Assembly: GCA_002197525.1 (NCBI GenBank)
Contig: NFUN01000019.1
Span: 1 to 64,000 of the forward strand
Length of the DNA stretch: 64,000 nucleotides
From: Acidobacteria subdivision 13 bacterium RH2 MAG17b
GTDB taxonomy: Bacteria > Acidobacteriota > Terriglobia > UBA7540
Direction of reading: 5' to 3'
A model generated the notes under the pieces. It was not told the origin of the DNA. It ran no database searches and saw only the letters and a list, made by a program, of their open reading frames with translations. Below are positions 26,664 to 35,395 of the stretch, piece by piece; positions within the stretch are counted from its first letter, which is position 1; the number at the start of each line of letters is the position of its first letter. A program made the position numbers and the translations under genes.

Positions 26664-28043
26664 ATGAGCGAAAACCGCGAACTGATGCGGGGATTGGGCC
26701 TCTATGGAGCGGCCTCGGTGGCCGCGGGCACCATGATCGGGACGGCCATCTTTGTGGTTCCAAGCATTATGCTGGAACAAACCGGCACGCCGATGCGCGT
26801 GCTGGGCATTTGGGCTCTTGCCGGCGTGCTCAGTCTTTTCGGCGCGCTCGGCTATGCGGAACTGGGCGCTGCACTGCCCGCGGCAGGCGGCGAATACGTC
26901 TACCTTCACCGCGCTTACGGACCCAGCATGGGCTTTCTCTATGGATGGACGCAATTCATCGTCGCCAAGACCGCTTCCATCGCCGCCATCGCCACTGGGT
27001 TCTTGCTCTACCTCGCCTATTTTTTCCCGGCGCTTTCACATGTCCTTTGGAGCAGACCGCTCTCGCTCGCAGGCCACGCGTTCACGCTCCGGCTCACCGG
27101 CATTCAGGCGGGTTCGGCGGGACTCATCGTTCTACTTTCGGCCCTGAACATGCTCGGCGTCCGGCGGAGCGGCGCCATTCAGACCACCTTTACGGTAGCC
27201 AAGCTAGCCGTGCTCGCAGCGCTCATCATTCTCGGACTGGCTTTCGGCCACGGTTCCTGGTCAAATTTTCGAGAAGCGCTTCCCCATTATGCCGGCGCCG
27301 GAGGGCTGGCGGCCGTCGGCATCGCAATTATCTCCGCGCTTTGGGCCTACGACGGCTGGAATAATCTCAGCATGGTTGCGGGCGAAGTAAAAAATCCGCA
27401 ACGTAATATCCCTCTGGCCCTGATTGGCGGCTCTGTACTGGTAATCGTGGTTTACATTCTGGTGAACATCGCGTATTTTCACGTGTTGACTCCCAGCCAA
27501 GTCACGGGCACGCGAACCGTGGCGGCAGAGGCGGCCCGGCATCCGCTCGGCAGGGCCGGGGGAGCGTTCGCAGCCGTGGGAGTGCTCATTTCCACCTTCG
27601 CCACGTTGAACGGCTCAATTCTGGCCGGCTCGCGGATTCCTTACGCGCAGGCGCGCGACCGCCTGTTTCCTCAATCTCTCGCGGCGGTTCATCCGCGCTT
27701 TCAAACTCCGGTGGCGGCGATTGCAGCCCAGGCTGTAATCGCCGGAATCCTGGCCTTGAGCGGCCGCTATGAGACGCTTTACACCAAGGCCATCTATTCC
27801 GAATGGGTGTTTTACGCCTTGGTCACGGCGAGCGTCTTTGTGCTGCGCCGCAAGGAACCACAACTGGCCCGGCCCTATAAGACTTGGGGATATCCGGTGG
27901 TTCCCGCGGTCTTTGTTGTCCTGGCCGTGCTGCTTTTGGCGAATGCATTCGTCTTCGAGCGGTCTGACGCGCTCTGGTGCCTGGCGCTGATCGCGAGCGG
28001 CATACCGGCCTACTTTCTTTGGAAGTTCTGCACACGACCATGA
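26664..28043 (+). CDS. APC-family amino acid permease
   Basis: 459 residues and about 12 membrane helices. The first helix has GTMIGTAIFV, the substrate-binding glycine-rich break of the amino acid-polyamine-organocation superfamily; IISALWAYDGWNNLSMVAGEVKNP near residue 225 is typical of the LAT/Y+L-type exchangers. It would move amino acids across the inner membrane. CAGGGTATC precedes the ATG. The gene is divergent from the acyl reductase (177-bp gap) and overlaps the GH18 gene by 4 bp (ATGA). Confidence 0.85.
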   Translation: MSENRELMRGLGLYGAASVAAGTMIGTAIFVVPSIMLEQTGTPMRVLGIWALAGVLSLFGALGYAELGAALPAAGGEYVYLHRAYGPSMGFLYGWTQFIVAKTASIAAIATGFLLYLAYFFPALSHVLWSRPLSLAGHAFTLRLTGIQAGSAGLIVLLSALNMLGVRRSGAIQTTFTVAKLAVLAALIILGLAFGHGSWSNFREALPHYAGAGGLAAVGIAIISALWAYDGWNNLSMVAGEVKNPQRNIPLALIGGSVLVIVVYILVNIAYFHVLTPSQVTGTRTVAAEAARHPLGRAGGAFAAVGVLISTFATLNGSILAGSRIPYAQARDRLFPQSLAAVHPRFQTPVAAIAAQAVIAGILALSGRYETLYTKAIYSEWVFYALVTASVFVLRRKEPQLARPYKTWGYPVVPAVFVVLAVLLLANAFVFERSDALWCLALIASGIPAYFLWKFCTRP

Positions 28044-29167
28044 AAATTCGACTGCTTTCACGAGCCGGGTTGAAGCTGGCTGCATTGCTGATGATCTCGG
28101 GTGCAACGGTGCTCGTTGCAACCAGCCGCGCTGATCCTGCCCGGAAGCCCGCTGCGCGGGCGATTCGTCTGCAGATTCCCAAAGACCGCCCCTTGCGCCT
28201 TTATTACTACGTTGATGACGCTCGCGGCTTCGACTCTCTGCAGGAACACGCGCGGGAAATTGACGTGCTCGCGCCGCAATCCTTCTGGATCGACGCTCAA
28301 GGCTCCGTGCACGGAGCCTTGCCGCCGCGCATCAAGCCTATGATCCGTCAGGCCGAAATGCCCGTCATGCCGCTGGTTTTCAATCGGGAGTTCAACCGCG
28401 CCACCGTCCACGCCGTGCTCCGAAGCGCCGCAGCGCGCCGGCGGCTTCTGACCGCTATCGCGCGTATTGCGCGGCTGGACTCTGTAGTTGGAATTCAGAT
28501 CGACTTTGAGAATATTGACCCTGCGGATCGCAAGCTCTATAGCAGCTTCGTACGCCAAGCGGCCGTGGTGCTCCACCACGAAGGCAGGCTTTTGAGCGTG
28601 GCTTTAGTGCCCCGATTGTCCATCCCTCCATCAGGCGCTCACGGTCCGGCCCATCCCGGCAAGTCCGCCCAAGCAGCCTGGTCCGCCGCCTTTGACTATC
28701 GAGCGCTCGGCCGGGCTGCCGACTTCGTTGCCGTGATGGCCTACGATCACTCCGGACGTGATGATCCTCCCGGCCCCATCGCCGGATTAAGCTGGGTTGA
28801 TCGCGCCCTTGCTTATGCCATAGCCCGCATCCCAAGCCGCAAGATTCTGCTAGGCATCCCGCTTTACGGACGTGAATGGATTTACGCCGCAGGAAAGTAC
28901 AACACGCAGAGTGTAACGTTTTTGGATGTCGATCAGATCCTGGCAAGATACCACATTGAACCACTCTGGGACGCGCAGTGGCAGGAGCCGTGGTTCCCTT
29001 ATCACGCCGGCGGCGCGCTTCGCACGATTTATTACGAAGACCAGCGCAGCTTGCGCGGGGAACTCGACCTGATCTCGCGCTATCACTTGCGCGGCTACGC
29101 AGCATGGCGCATCGGCGACGAAGACCCGGCATTCTGGACGGTCAGCAAACGCACTGCCTCCCGCTGA
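28040..29167 (+). CDS. Secreted GH18-family (YaaH-like) glycosidase
   Basis: 375 residues with a signal peptide of about 31 residues. The catalytic-strand motif is GIQIDFENIDP, with acid residue E157; VMAYDHSG and LLGIPLYGREW are later barrel strands of GH18. The single-domain form without LysM resembles spore-cortex/peptidoglycan-type GH18 proteins more than chitinases, suggesting action on peptidoglycan or N-acetylhexosamine glycans in the periplasm. It is translationally coupled to the permease by ATGA, so peptide or amino-sugar salvage from wall material is a possible joint role. Confidence 0.8.
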   Translation: MKIRLLSRAGLKLAALLMISGATVLVATSRADPARKPAARAIRLQIPKDRPLRLYYYVDDARGFDSLQEHAREIDVLAPQSFWIDAQGSVHGALPPRIKPMIRQAEMPVMPLVFNREFNRATVHAVLRSAAARRRLLTAIARIARLDSVVGIQIDFENIDPADRKLYSSFVRQAAVVLHHEGRLLSVALVPRLSIPPSGAHGPAHPGKSAQAAWSAAFDYRALGRAADFVAVMAYDHSGRDDPPGPIAGLSWVDRALAYAIARIPSRKILLGIPLYGREWIYAAGKYNTQSVTFLDVDQILARYHIEPLWDAQWQEPWFPYHAGGALRTIYYEDQRSLRGELDLISRYHLRGYAAWRIGDEDPAFWTVSKRTASR

Positions 29168-29235
29168 GCCGCTGTTTGGCGGGTGGCGCAGACGCGGCGC
29201 AGTTTGCCGTGTCTGCAATAGCCATTGATACGAGG

Positions 29236-29460
29236 TCAGGCAAATTCGAACAACGGAACCCTTCGCGCCGGCTGGCCCATTGTATTAAGGAGACCCTCAA
29301 TCCTTCGCACGGTTTCAGGCTTCAGCAGAACGTCACCGCAGACTGTGCAAACTTCCGCAGGAACATGGTCAATCACGATCACCTCTCCTCGGTAACGCAC
29401 CGTGTGAACGACGGCTTGCTCTTCATACTCTCCAGGGCAGCTTTCAACAGAGCAATTCAT
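29236..29460 (-). CDS. YgiT-type zinc-finger antitoxin-like protein
   Basis: 74 residues. Zinc-binding cysteines are at the start (MNCSVESCP, spaced wider than the usual CxxC) and at CTVCGD, with the YgiT/MqsA-N core RYRGEVIVIDHVPAEVC between. There is no C-terminal helix-turn-helix, so it is the short YgiT-only form. A strong AAAGGAGG lies 6 bases before the ATG at 29460. It overlaps the DUF4258 gene by 4 bases, the toxin-first order seen in mqsRA-like pairs. Confidence 0.8.
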   Translation of the reverse strand: MNCSVESCPGEYEEQAVVHTVRYRGEVIVIDHVPAEVCTVCGDVLLKPETVRRIEGLLNTMGQPARRVPLFEFA

Positions 29461-29771
29461 CGTAGCCTCCTTTGCGTTAGGTTTATCCATTTCGGCGCTT
29501 TGGGTCCATAAACTGTTATGGCAATTAAGAGAGGGCGCGCCGTCGTGCACACAATGTGAAGTGGGCGTTCGCCTCTAGCCGAACCGTTCAACAAACAGCA
29601 CGGCCCACGACGATGGTCAGGATAGTTTTCCAGAATCTCTCCCGTCCGAATCGCTTCCAGGACGTCGTCAAGACTGATTTCCTGATGAGCGTGCTGGGTG
29701 ATTCTGATTCGTTCTTCAGCAGCCAGCAACTTAATTCGGGCCAGAATTGGGTCAAGCTCGCTGCCATCCAA
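29457..29771 (-). CDS. DUF4258 (MqsR/RelE-like) putative toxin
   Basis: 104 residues from a TTG start with AGGTGA just upstream. The DUF4258 core is RITQHAHQEISLDDVLEAI, GEILENYPDHRRGPCCLL, RPLHIVC and LIAITVYGP, a small RNase-like fold related to MqsR/RelE. Paired with the overlapping YgiT gene it is a probable type II toxin-antitoxin module. A TATATA-centred near-palindrome at about 29800-29812, before the start, may be promoter and operator. Toxicity is inferred only. Confidence 0.75.
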   Translation of the reverse strand: MDGSELDPILARIKLLAAEERIRITQHAHQEISLDDVLEAIRTGEILENYPDHRRGPCCLLNGSARGERPLHIVCTTARPLLIAITVYGPKAPKWINLTQRRLR

Positions 29772-30114
29772 CGCTTCACCTGTTTGATCGCTATGACGGT
29801 GGTATATAACCCACGCCTTAGCTTATATCTGTACTTCCAGGAAAAGCAAAGCAGTAGCGCGGACTTGTTGTTTAAGTCCGCGGCTTTTCCTGCGCCTGAC
29901 GACTAAGGCCGCGGAGTTGTAACACAGCCCCGCGCTTACATCATTCAGCACGTTTGGAGTGCGGGAGCTTGCTCCCGCTTTCAACGCGGGGAAGCTTGCT
30001 TCCCGCGAACGAATGGCCGCTCATTGGGCGCAAGCAGCCTCGCTTACGCAAAGCGGCGGCACTCTATGCAATACCGCGCCGCGTCTGCGTCACCCCGGCT
30101 CTTCGGCACCATGG
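29772..30114. other. Gap with hairpins between TA pair and amidase
   Basis: CGCGGACTT (29858-29866) pairs with AAGTCCGCG (29874-29882), flanked by AGGAAAAGC and GCTTTTCCT, forming an interrupted long hairpin. A second pair lies at 29957-30007. No gene is seen. Confidence 0.5.
29957..30007. repeat. GGAGTGCGGGAGC hairpin pair
   Basis: GCGGGAGC-TT-GCTCCCGC (29961-29978) is followed by a GCGGGGAAGC/GCTTCCCGC hairpin. The first matches the end of the element at 3367-3486, so this is another copy of that family. Confidence 0.6.
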
Positions 30115-31761
30115 TCAAGCAACAAGGCTGGCTGCTGCCGTCTTAGGACGGTTGCTGCGCCAGTTCGCCGCCTGCTCATAAGCATAGGCCGCGCGGAGAA
30201 TGATTGCCTCATTCCATGCCGGCCCGGCTAACTGAAGTCCGACAGGCAGCCCTTCTTGCGAGAAACCACAAGGCACTGAAATGGCCGGCAGGCCAGTCAG
30301 GTCGAAGACGCGCAGGCACCTCGTTAAGACCGGCAGAAGCAATCTCTCTTGGCCGTCCAGGAGGACGCTTTTTTGCCCCATCTTCGTCGCAGCGATCGGA
30401 CAGGTTGGGGTGGCAATGACGTCTGCCTTCTCGAAAGTGTCTTCGAGATTTCTCCGGACAATCGCGCCCAGCCGCCGCGCCTTGGTGTAATCCATGCCAG
30501 TAACCTTGAACGCGCCCTCCATTCGTTCGCGAACCGGGGCGCTGATATCTTGCGGACGAGTCCGCAACGCTTTTTCGTAGACGGTTAAGGCTTCGGTGGC
30601 CGTGATCAGCTCTGCGGGATCCCACCCCTCCGCGATTCGAGGTATGGACATTTCCACGACTTCTGCTTTCAGTTCCCGAAACGTCCCGAGGGCTGCCTCG
30701 AAAGCAGCCTTTACGTCAGGTTCGGTTTGGGCCAATGCCCATGCCGGATCCACGGCAATTCGCAATCCACGCACCCCTTGGCGGATGCCCGCTGTGAAAT
30801 CCGGCGCCGGGCGGTTTGCGCAGGCCGGATCACGCGGATCATAGCCGGACATCACCCCGAGCATCAGCGCTGCGTCCATGACAGTCCGGGTCAAAGGCCC
30901 CGCATGGTCTTGCGACCAGGAGACGGGTAAAAGGCCACGGCAACAGACGCGGCCATAGGTGGGCTTGATTCCTACCACGCCGCACAGGGCCGAAGGGATG
31001 CGTATCGAGCCCCCTGTATCGGAGCCGGTCGCGGCGGCGCACAGACCGGCTGCCACTCCCGCGCCGGAACCTGCGCTCGATCCGCCCGTGATGTGGTCCG
31101 TCATCCAGGGATTGTGCACCGGGCCGAAGGCAGACTCCTCGCCTGTAGCGCCCAAAGCCAGTTCGTTCATGTTGGTCTTGCCGATGATGATGGCTCCGGC
31201 CTTTTTCAGGCGCGCCACGCTCGGCGCATCTTCCTTGGCGATGTTCCCGATGAAGAGCTTCGATGCCCCGGTGGTTGGCACGCCGCGCAGGTCGTACAAA
31301 TCTTTGAGGGCTATGGGAAGGCCGTGAAGCGGGCCTTTGTAATCACCCGCGAGGATTTCCCGCTCCGAGCGCCGGGCATCGGCCCGGGATTGCTCCGCCA
31401 GGATTAATATAAAGGCGTTAAGCGGCTTACCGGCGCCTTGTATCCGCTCCAGATAGGCGTTCACTAACGTGACCGGGGAAATTTCCTTGCTTCTAAGCCT
31501 CTTACTGAGATCTTCGATGCTGAGCGCATACAGTTCCGTATTCGAGGACCCTGCTTGCGGCTGGCGAACGCTCGCCGCTGCACGCGCCCTTCCCAGTTCG
31601 CCTGCGACCGCCGCCAATGCCGGGCCGAACACAGCCCCCGCACCGAGTAAAGGAATGGCCTTTAGCGCACGCCGCCTTGGCCACATCGTGGATCCGGCGC
31701 AAGAAGCGCTGGTCCCTTCGTCACCGCTGTTAGTCTTGTGATCTATCCGGTCGTTGTTCAT
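30115..31761 (-). CDS. Amidase-signature enzyme, probable Tat export
   Basis: 548 residues. The amidase-signature triad is complete: K153 in PIALKDLYDL, S228 in GGSSAGSG and S252 in GSDTGGSIRIP, with spacing identical to fatty acid amide hydrolase. The N-terminus has twin arginines (PRRRALKAIPLLGAGA, residues 29-43) before a hydrophobic segment, so it is probably Tat-exported, which sets it apart from GatA. GGAGG lies 7 bases before the ATG. Substrate unknown; a GatA role is unlikely because no gatB/gatC is near. It stands alone. Confidence 0.85.
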   Translation of the reverse strand: MNNDRIDHKTNSGDEGTSASCAGSTMWPRRRALKAIPLLGAGAVFGPALAAVAGELGRARAAASVRQPQAGSSNTELYALSIEDLSKRLRSKEISPVTLVNAYLERIQGAGKPLNAFILILAEQSRADARRSEREILAGDYKGPLHGLPIALKDLYDLRGVPTTGASKLFIGNIAKEDAPSVARLKKAGAIIIGKTNMNELALGATGEESAFGPVHNPWMTDHITGGSSAGSGAGVAAGLCAAATGSDTGGSIRIPSALCGVVGIKPTYGRVCCRGLLPVSWSQDHAGPLTRTVMDAALMLGVMSGYDPRDPACANRPAPDFTAGIRQGVRGLRIAVDPAWALAQTEPDVKAAFEAALGTFRELKAEVVEMSIPRIAEGWDPAELITATEALTVYEKALRTRPQDISAPVRERMEGAFKVTGMDYTKARRLGAIVRRNLEDTFEKADVIATPTCPIAATKMGQKSVLLDGQERLLLPVLTRCLRVFDLTGLPAISVPCGFSQEGLPVGLQLAGPAWNEAIILRAAYAYEQAANWRSNRPKTAAASLVA

Positions 31762-32116
31762 GAACGCCTCCGCAGTCCAAGTTTGCGATTTGAACTCTAG
31801 TTTGCGGTAAGATCATAGTTCGACTGGCCCGCCGGTTCAAGGCGAGCGGCACAGATGCGGCGATTGTTGCGATGTCTGCAACCCTGGGCGATACCCGGAA
31901 AAACAAACCACCAAGACGCCCCTCTCAATAGGACACAAAGACCGCATTCTTATCAACCCGCCGTAAGACCTTGTCCCTTTGTGTCTTCGTGGTGAATTTG
32001 TACATCTACTTCGGCTCAACTCTTCAGGTCTCTTCGAAGGCTTGACATCATCCGTCGATCCGAGTAGATTTCGCTATTCTCAATTTGATTCTGCATGTTG
32101 GTATTTTGGAGGCGCG
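31762..32116. other. Divergent promoter gap
   Basis: It separates the amidase gene (-) from the UxaA/SuyAB-like genes (+). A piece of the CAGACATCG repeat family lies near 31850. The plus-strand promoter is at 32042-32070. No gene is seen. Confidence 0.5.
32042..32070 (+). promoter_or_regulatory. Sigma70-type promoter of the UxaA/SuyAB-like genes
   Basis: TTGACA (32042-32047, perfect -35), a 17-base spacer and TAGATT (32065-32070, four of six). Transcription would start near 32077, giving a leader of about 40 bases. Confidence 0.6.
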
Positions 32117-32395
32117 ATGAGACACTTTCTAGTTCATGACAGCCGGGACAATGTGGGCGTCGCGGTGATTGACATCCCGGCAGGCGAAGCCGCGCAAGGA
32201 GCAACGCTGGATCAGCAGGCGACGCTGACGGTTACGGCGCGAGAAGCGATCCCACTCGGTCACAAGATCGCGCTTCGAGACTTCCGCCCAGGCGATACAG
32301 TGATTAAGTATGGCGAGGACATCGGAAAAGTTGTCGCCGAGATCCACGCGGGCCAGCACGTTCATGTACATAATCTTAAAACCAAGAGGTGGTAA
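32117..32395 (+). CDS. SAF-domain small subunit (UxaA-N/SuyA-like)
   Basis: 92 residues forming one SAF domain ([37 protein letters not shown]), the substrate-binding part of altronate/galactarate dehydratases and of sulfolactate sulfo-lyase. In most UxaA proteins it is fused to the catalytic part; here it is a separate gene, as in SuyA/SuyB. GGAGG lies 5 bases before the ATG. The large-subunit gene follows after two bases. Confidence 0.85.
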   Translation: MRHFLVHDSRDNVGVAVIDIPAGEAAQGATLDQQATLTVTAREAIPLGHKIALRDFRPGDTVIKYGEDIGKVVAEIHAGQHVHVHNLKTKRW

Positions 32396-32397
32396 CA

Positions 32398-33561
32398 GTG
32401 CAAGTTCCCCATTTCAAAGGCTACCGGCGCAAGAACGGGCGCGTCGGGATTCGAAGCCACGTCATTGTGCTGCCGGTCGATGACATCTCCAACGCAGCGG
32501 CAGCGGCCGTGGCCAAGGTGATTCCAGCGGCCCTCGCGCTTCCTCACGCCTACGGGCGGCTCCAATTTGGCGAAGACCTGGAATTGTTTTTCCGGACGCT
32601 GATTGGAACTGGCTCCAACCCGAACGTGGCCGCAGCCGTCGTGATCGGCATCGAGCCAGGCTGGACCGACCGGATCGTACAAGGAATCGCTTCGACCGGC
32701 AAACCCGTGGCGGGGTTTTCGATCGAGCGTCACGGCGACCTGCAAACGATCGCAGACGCTGCCCGCAAGACGAAAGAATATGTCCAGTGGGCTTCCGGGC
32801 TTGAACGGGAAGAATGTTCCTTCGACGAGTTATATGTTTCGGTCAAATGCGGAGAATCTGACACCACCACCGGGCTTGCTTCCTGCCCCACCGTGGGCGC
32901 CGTCGTGGATCGCCTGGTTGAGTGGGGAGCCACATCGTCTTTTGGGGAAACTTCGGAACTGACAGGAGGCGAGCACGTGGTTAAGCGCAAGGCGGCAACC
33001 CCGGAGGTCGCCGAGGAGTTCATGCGCGTCTGGCAGGAATACAGCGACATGATTTTCCAAAACAAAACCGATGACCTGTCTGAGTCCCAGCCGACGAAGG
33101 GCAATATTCGCGGCGGCCTTACGACCATTGAAGAGAAGGCGTTCGGCAATATTGAGAAACTCGGCAAAAAAACCAAGTTTGCGGGAGTTTTGAAGCCGGC
33201 GGAAGCGCCGGGCGGCAAGGGTCTTTGGTTCATGGACACCTCTTCGGCGGCGGCTGAAGCTTTGACGTTGTGGGCCGCCTCGGGCGCGGTGCTTCATCTC
33301 TTTCCGACTGGGCAGGGCAACATTGTGGGCAATCCGATCATGCCCGTGATCAAGCTGTCAGGTAACCCGCTAACCTGCTCGACCATGAGCGAACACATCG
33401 ACCTCGATGTGTCAAAAATTCTGGCGGGCGACCTTACGATCAGCGCCGCAGGGACGCAGCTCCTGGACCTTATGGTGCGCACCTGCAACGGGCGGTTGAC
33501 GGCTGCCGAATCGCTTGGCCATCGTGAGTTCGTTCTGACCAAACTTTATCGAAGCGCGTAG
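32398..33561 (+). CDS. UxaA/SuyB-type lyase large subunit
   Basis: 387 residues from GTG 32398, chosen because GAGGTGG lies 5 bases upstream; GTG 32389 would overlap the small-subunit stop. Conserved points are [13 protein letters not shown], the cysteine segment [18 protein letters not shown] (probable iron-sulfur or iron ligand), [26 protein letters not shown] and [12 protein letters not shown]. The family removes water or sulfite from 2-hydroxy acids (altronate, galactarate, 3-sulfolactate). Separate subunits of 92 and 387 residues match (2R)-sulfolactate sulfo-lyase in size, and an anion transporter follows, but a sugar-acid dehydratase is equally possible. Confidence 0.8.
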   Translation: MQVPHFKGYRRKNGRVGIRSHVIVLPVDDISNAAAAAVAKVIPAALALPHAYGRLQFGEDLELFFRTLIGTGSNPNVAAAVVIGIEPGWTDRIVQGIASTGKPVAGFSIERHGDLQTIADAARKTKEYVQWASGLEREECSFDELYVSVKCGESDTTTGLASCPTVGAVVDRLVEWGATSSFGETSELTGGEHVVKRKAATPEVAEEFMRVWQEYSDMIFQNKTDDLSESQPTKGNIRGGLTTIEEKAFGNIEKLGKKTKFAGVLKPAEAPGGKGLWFMDTSSAAAEALTLWAASGAVLHLFPTGQGNIVGNPIMPVIKLSGNPLTCSTMSEHIDLDVSKILAGDLTISAAGTQLLDLMVRTCNGRLTAAESLGHREFVLTKLYRSA

Positions 33562-33627
33562 AGATCCGTCTTATACCGGAATATGGCCGCCCCGCGACCG
33601 GCCCGCCACGCCAAGCGAGTTGCTTAT

Positions 33628-33740
33628 TGAGAATTGCACATTATGGTGACGGCTAATTGTAGCGGCGCTCTCTGAGCGCCGAAAAAACCGCGGCCAGAGG
33701 CCGCCGCTACAGTAAAGGTCGTCACCACTTAATTGACCCC
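33628..33740. repeat. TATTGAG...GTGACG repeat element
   Basis: The left end (CTTATTGAGAATTGCAC, then ATTATGGTGACGGC) resembles the terminal repeat of the element at 58710-58836. GTAGCGGCG and CGCCGCTAC enclose GGCGCTC/GAGCGCC and GCGGCC hairpins. The right end (GTCGTCACCACTT) is only partly complementary, so the copy is diverged. Confidence 0.6.
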
Positions 33741-33786
33741 TCAGTAATTTGTAACCCTCAGCAAGAGGCAGGCCTACGGCGGCGAG

Positions 33787-35256
33787 ATGCCACATCAGCC
33801 AGGCATAACAACTCCCACGGCAGAGACAGCACGAACAAAAACGCGCGGCCCATCATGGATTGCGCCGCGGATGGCGGCGCTGGCGGTCATCTACTTCGTG
33901 ATCGTCTACGCCGTTCCCCGCCCAGAAGCAATTAGACCGGAAGGATGGCGGCTCCTCGGCCTATTTGCAGCGACGGTGGCGGGCTTGGCTCTGGAACCCC
34001 TTCCCGGCGGCGCGCTGGTATTTATCGCCGTAGTGCTCTCCTCGGCGATTTGCGGCCTAACCCTCCGCCAGTCGCTCTCAGGCTACGCGGACCCCACAGT
34101 CTGGCTGCTGCTTGCGGCGTTTTTCATTGCGCGTAGCTTGATCCATACGGGCCTGGCGCGCCGCATTGGGCTCTTTTTCGTCAGGCTATTTGGAAAGAGT
34201 TCGATCGGAATCTATTACGCACTCTCGATGTCAGAGATGACGCTCGCCACCGTCATCCCTTCGAACGGTGCGCGTTCGGGCGGAGTGATCATGCCCATCG
34301 CGCGTTCGATTGCCGAGGTCTATGGGTCAGAACCCGGCCCGACCGCGGCGCTCCTGGGATCATTTCTGATGACAGCCGTCTACCAAAGCGATTGCGTTGC
34401 AGCCGCGATGTTCTATACCGGACAGGCAGGCAATCCGTTGGCCGCGAAGCTGGCGCCTGCCAGCATGGGGCACATAGTGACTTGGTCGAGCTGGTTTGCA
34501 GCAGGAATTGTGCCGGGACTCTGTTCGCTTGCGGTGATTCCCTGGGTGGTGCTATGGCTCAATCCCCCTACGATCAGGAAGACCCCGGAAGCCCACGCCT
34601 TTGCCTCCCGTGAGCTCGAAGCCATGGGCCCGATGAGCCGCCGCGAATGGATTCTTGCCGTTGTGTTTGCGTCGGTGTGCGGCCTATGGGTCACCTCCGG
34701 TTGGACCCACCTCAACATCACCTGGACGGCCTTGTGCGGCGGGGCTGCGCTGATTCTGACCGGCGTTTTGTCTTGGGAGGAAATCAAGGGCGACAAGGCG
34801 GCGTGGGACCTGTTCATCTGGTTTGGCGGTCTCGTCATGTTAGGGAAGGCTCTGAATGACGCGAAGGTGACTACTGAATTCGCCAGGATCGTCGCAGGCG
34901 CATTCGGCGGGACGGGATGGGTGTGGCTGCTTGCGGCCGCGCTACTCATCTATTTTTACGCACACTACGCGTTCGCCAGCATCACTGCTCACCTGCTGGC
35001 CATGTATCCGCCGTTTTTGGTGGTCTTGCTCGCAAAAGGAGCGCCGCCCGGCCTTGTGATCTTTTCCTTCGCCTGTTTTGCAAATCTCTCTGCCGGGCTG
35101 ACGCACTACGGCACAACGCCCGCGCCCATGTATTTCGCCCAGGGCTATGTTTCCTTAAGGAAATGGTGGACCGTGGGACTTGTGGTGTCGTTCGTAAATC
35201 TGGCGATCTGGAGCGTAATCGGATTTAGCTGGTGGAAGCTGATCGGAATATGGTGA
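33787..35256 (+). CDS. DASS/SLC13-family anion transporter
   Basis: 489 residues and about 12 membrane segments. The substrate/sodium loops are TVIPSNGARSGGVIMP (first half) and NLSAGLTHYGTTPAP (second half), the Ser-Asn-x and T-T-P signatures of the divalent-anion:sodium symporter family. Members take up di- and tricarboxylates, tartrate, sulfate or sulfonates. It follows the two-subunit lyase by 225 bp, interrupted by a repeat element, so it probably imports the lyase substrate, an organic or sulfonated acid. Confidence 0.85.
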   Translation: MPHQPGITTPTAETARTKTRGPSWIAPRMAALAVIYFVIVYAVPRPEAIRPEGWRLLGLFAATVAGLALEPLPGGALVFIAVVLSSAICGLTLRQSLSGYADPTVWLLLAAFFIARSLIHTGLARRIGLFFVRLFGKSSIGIYYALSMSEMTLATVIPSNGARSGGVIMPIARSIAEVYGSEPGPTAALLGSFLMTAVYQSDCVAAAMFYTGQAGNPLAAKLAPASMGHIVTWSSWFAAGIVPGLCSLAVIPWVVLWLNPPTIRKTPEAHAFASRELEAMGPMSRREWILAVVFASVCGLWVTSGWTHLNITWTALCGGAALILTGVLSWEEIKGDKAAWDLFIWFGGLVMLGKALNDAKVTTEFARIVAGAFGGTGWVWLLAAALLIYFYAHYAFASITAHLLAMYPPFLVVLLAKGAPPGLVIFSFACFANLSAGLTHYGTTPAPMYFAQGYVSLRKWWTVGLVVSFVNLAIWSVIGFSWWKLIGIW

Positions 35257-35280
35257 CCGCAACCCTCAAGCCTTCAAAAT

Positions 35281-35322
35281 GCCGACCTGAAGGTCGGCGC
35301 TACGGCAAACTGAGACACTACC
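35281..35322. repeat. Repeat copy, reverse of 754-800
   Basis: GCCGACCTGAAGGTCGGC hairpin, GGCGCTAC and then CAAACTGAGACACTACC; the reverse complement matches the left part of the element at 754-836 almost base for base. The other end is missing. Confidence 0.6.
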
Positions 35323-35395
35323 ATAGGGCGAAAGCGCTTCAGCCCGGCCGCAACCGTTGATATACTGAGGCGCGATTCCCGCTTCGAGAGCCTCC

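Noticed and set aside
26487-26954. Longer start for the fatty-acyl reductase
   Set aside because: The extension would run over the divergent promoter and the first 290 bases of the permease gene and looks unlike protein; the cofactor-binding motif normally lies close to the N-terminus.
30115-31761. Amidase as GatA of the tRNA amidotransferase
   Set aside because: It has a twin-arginine export signal and no gatB or gatC neighbour.
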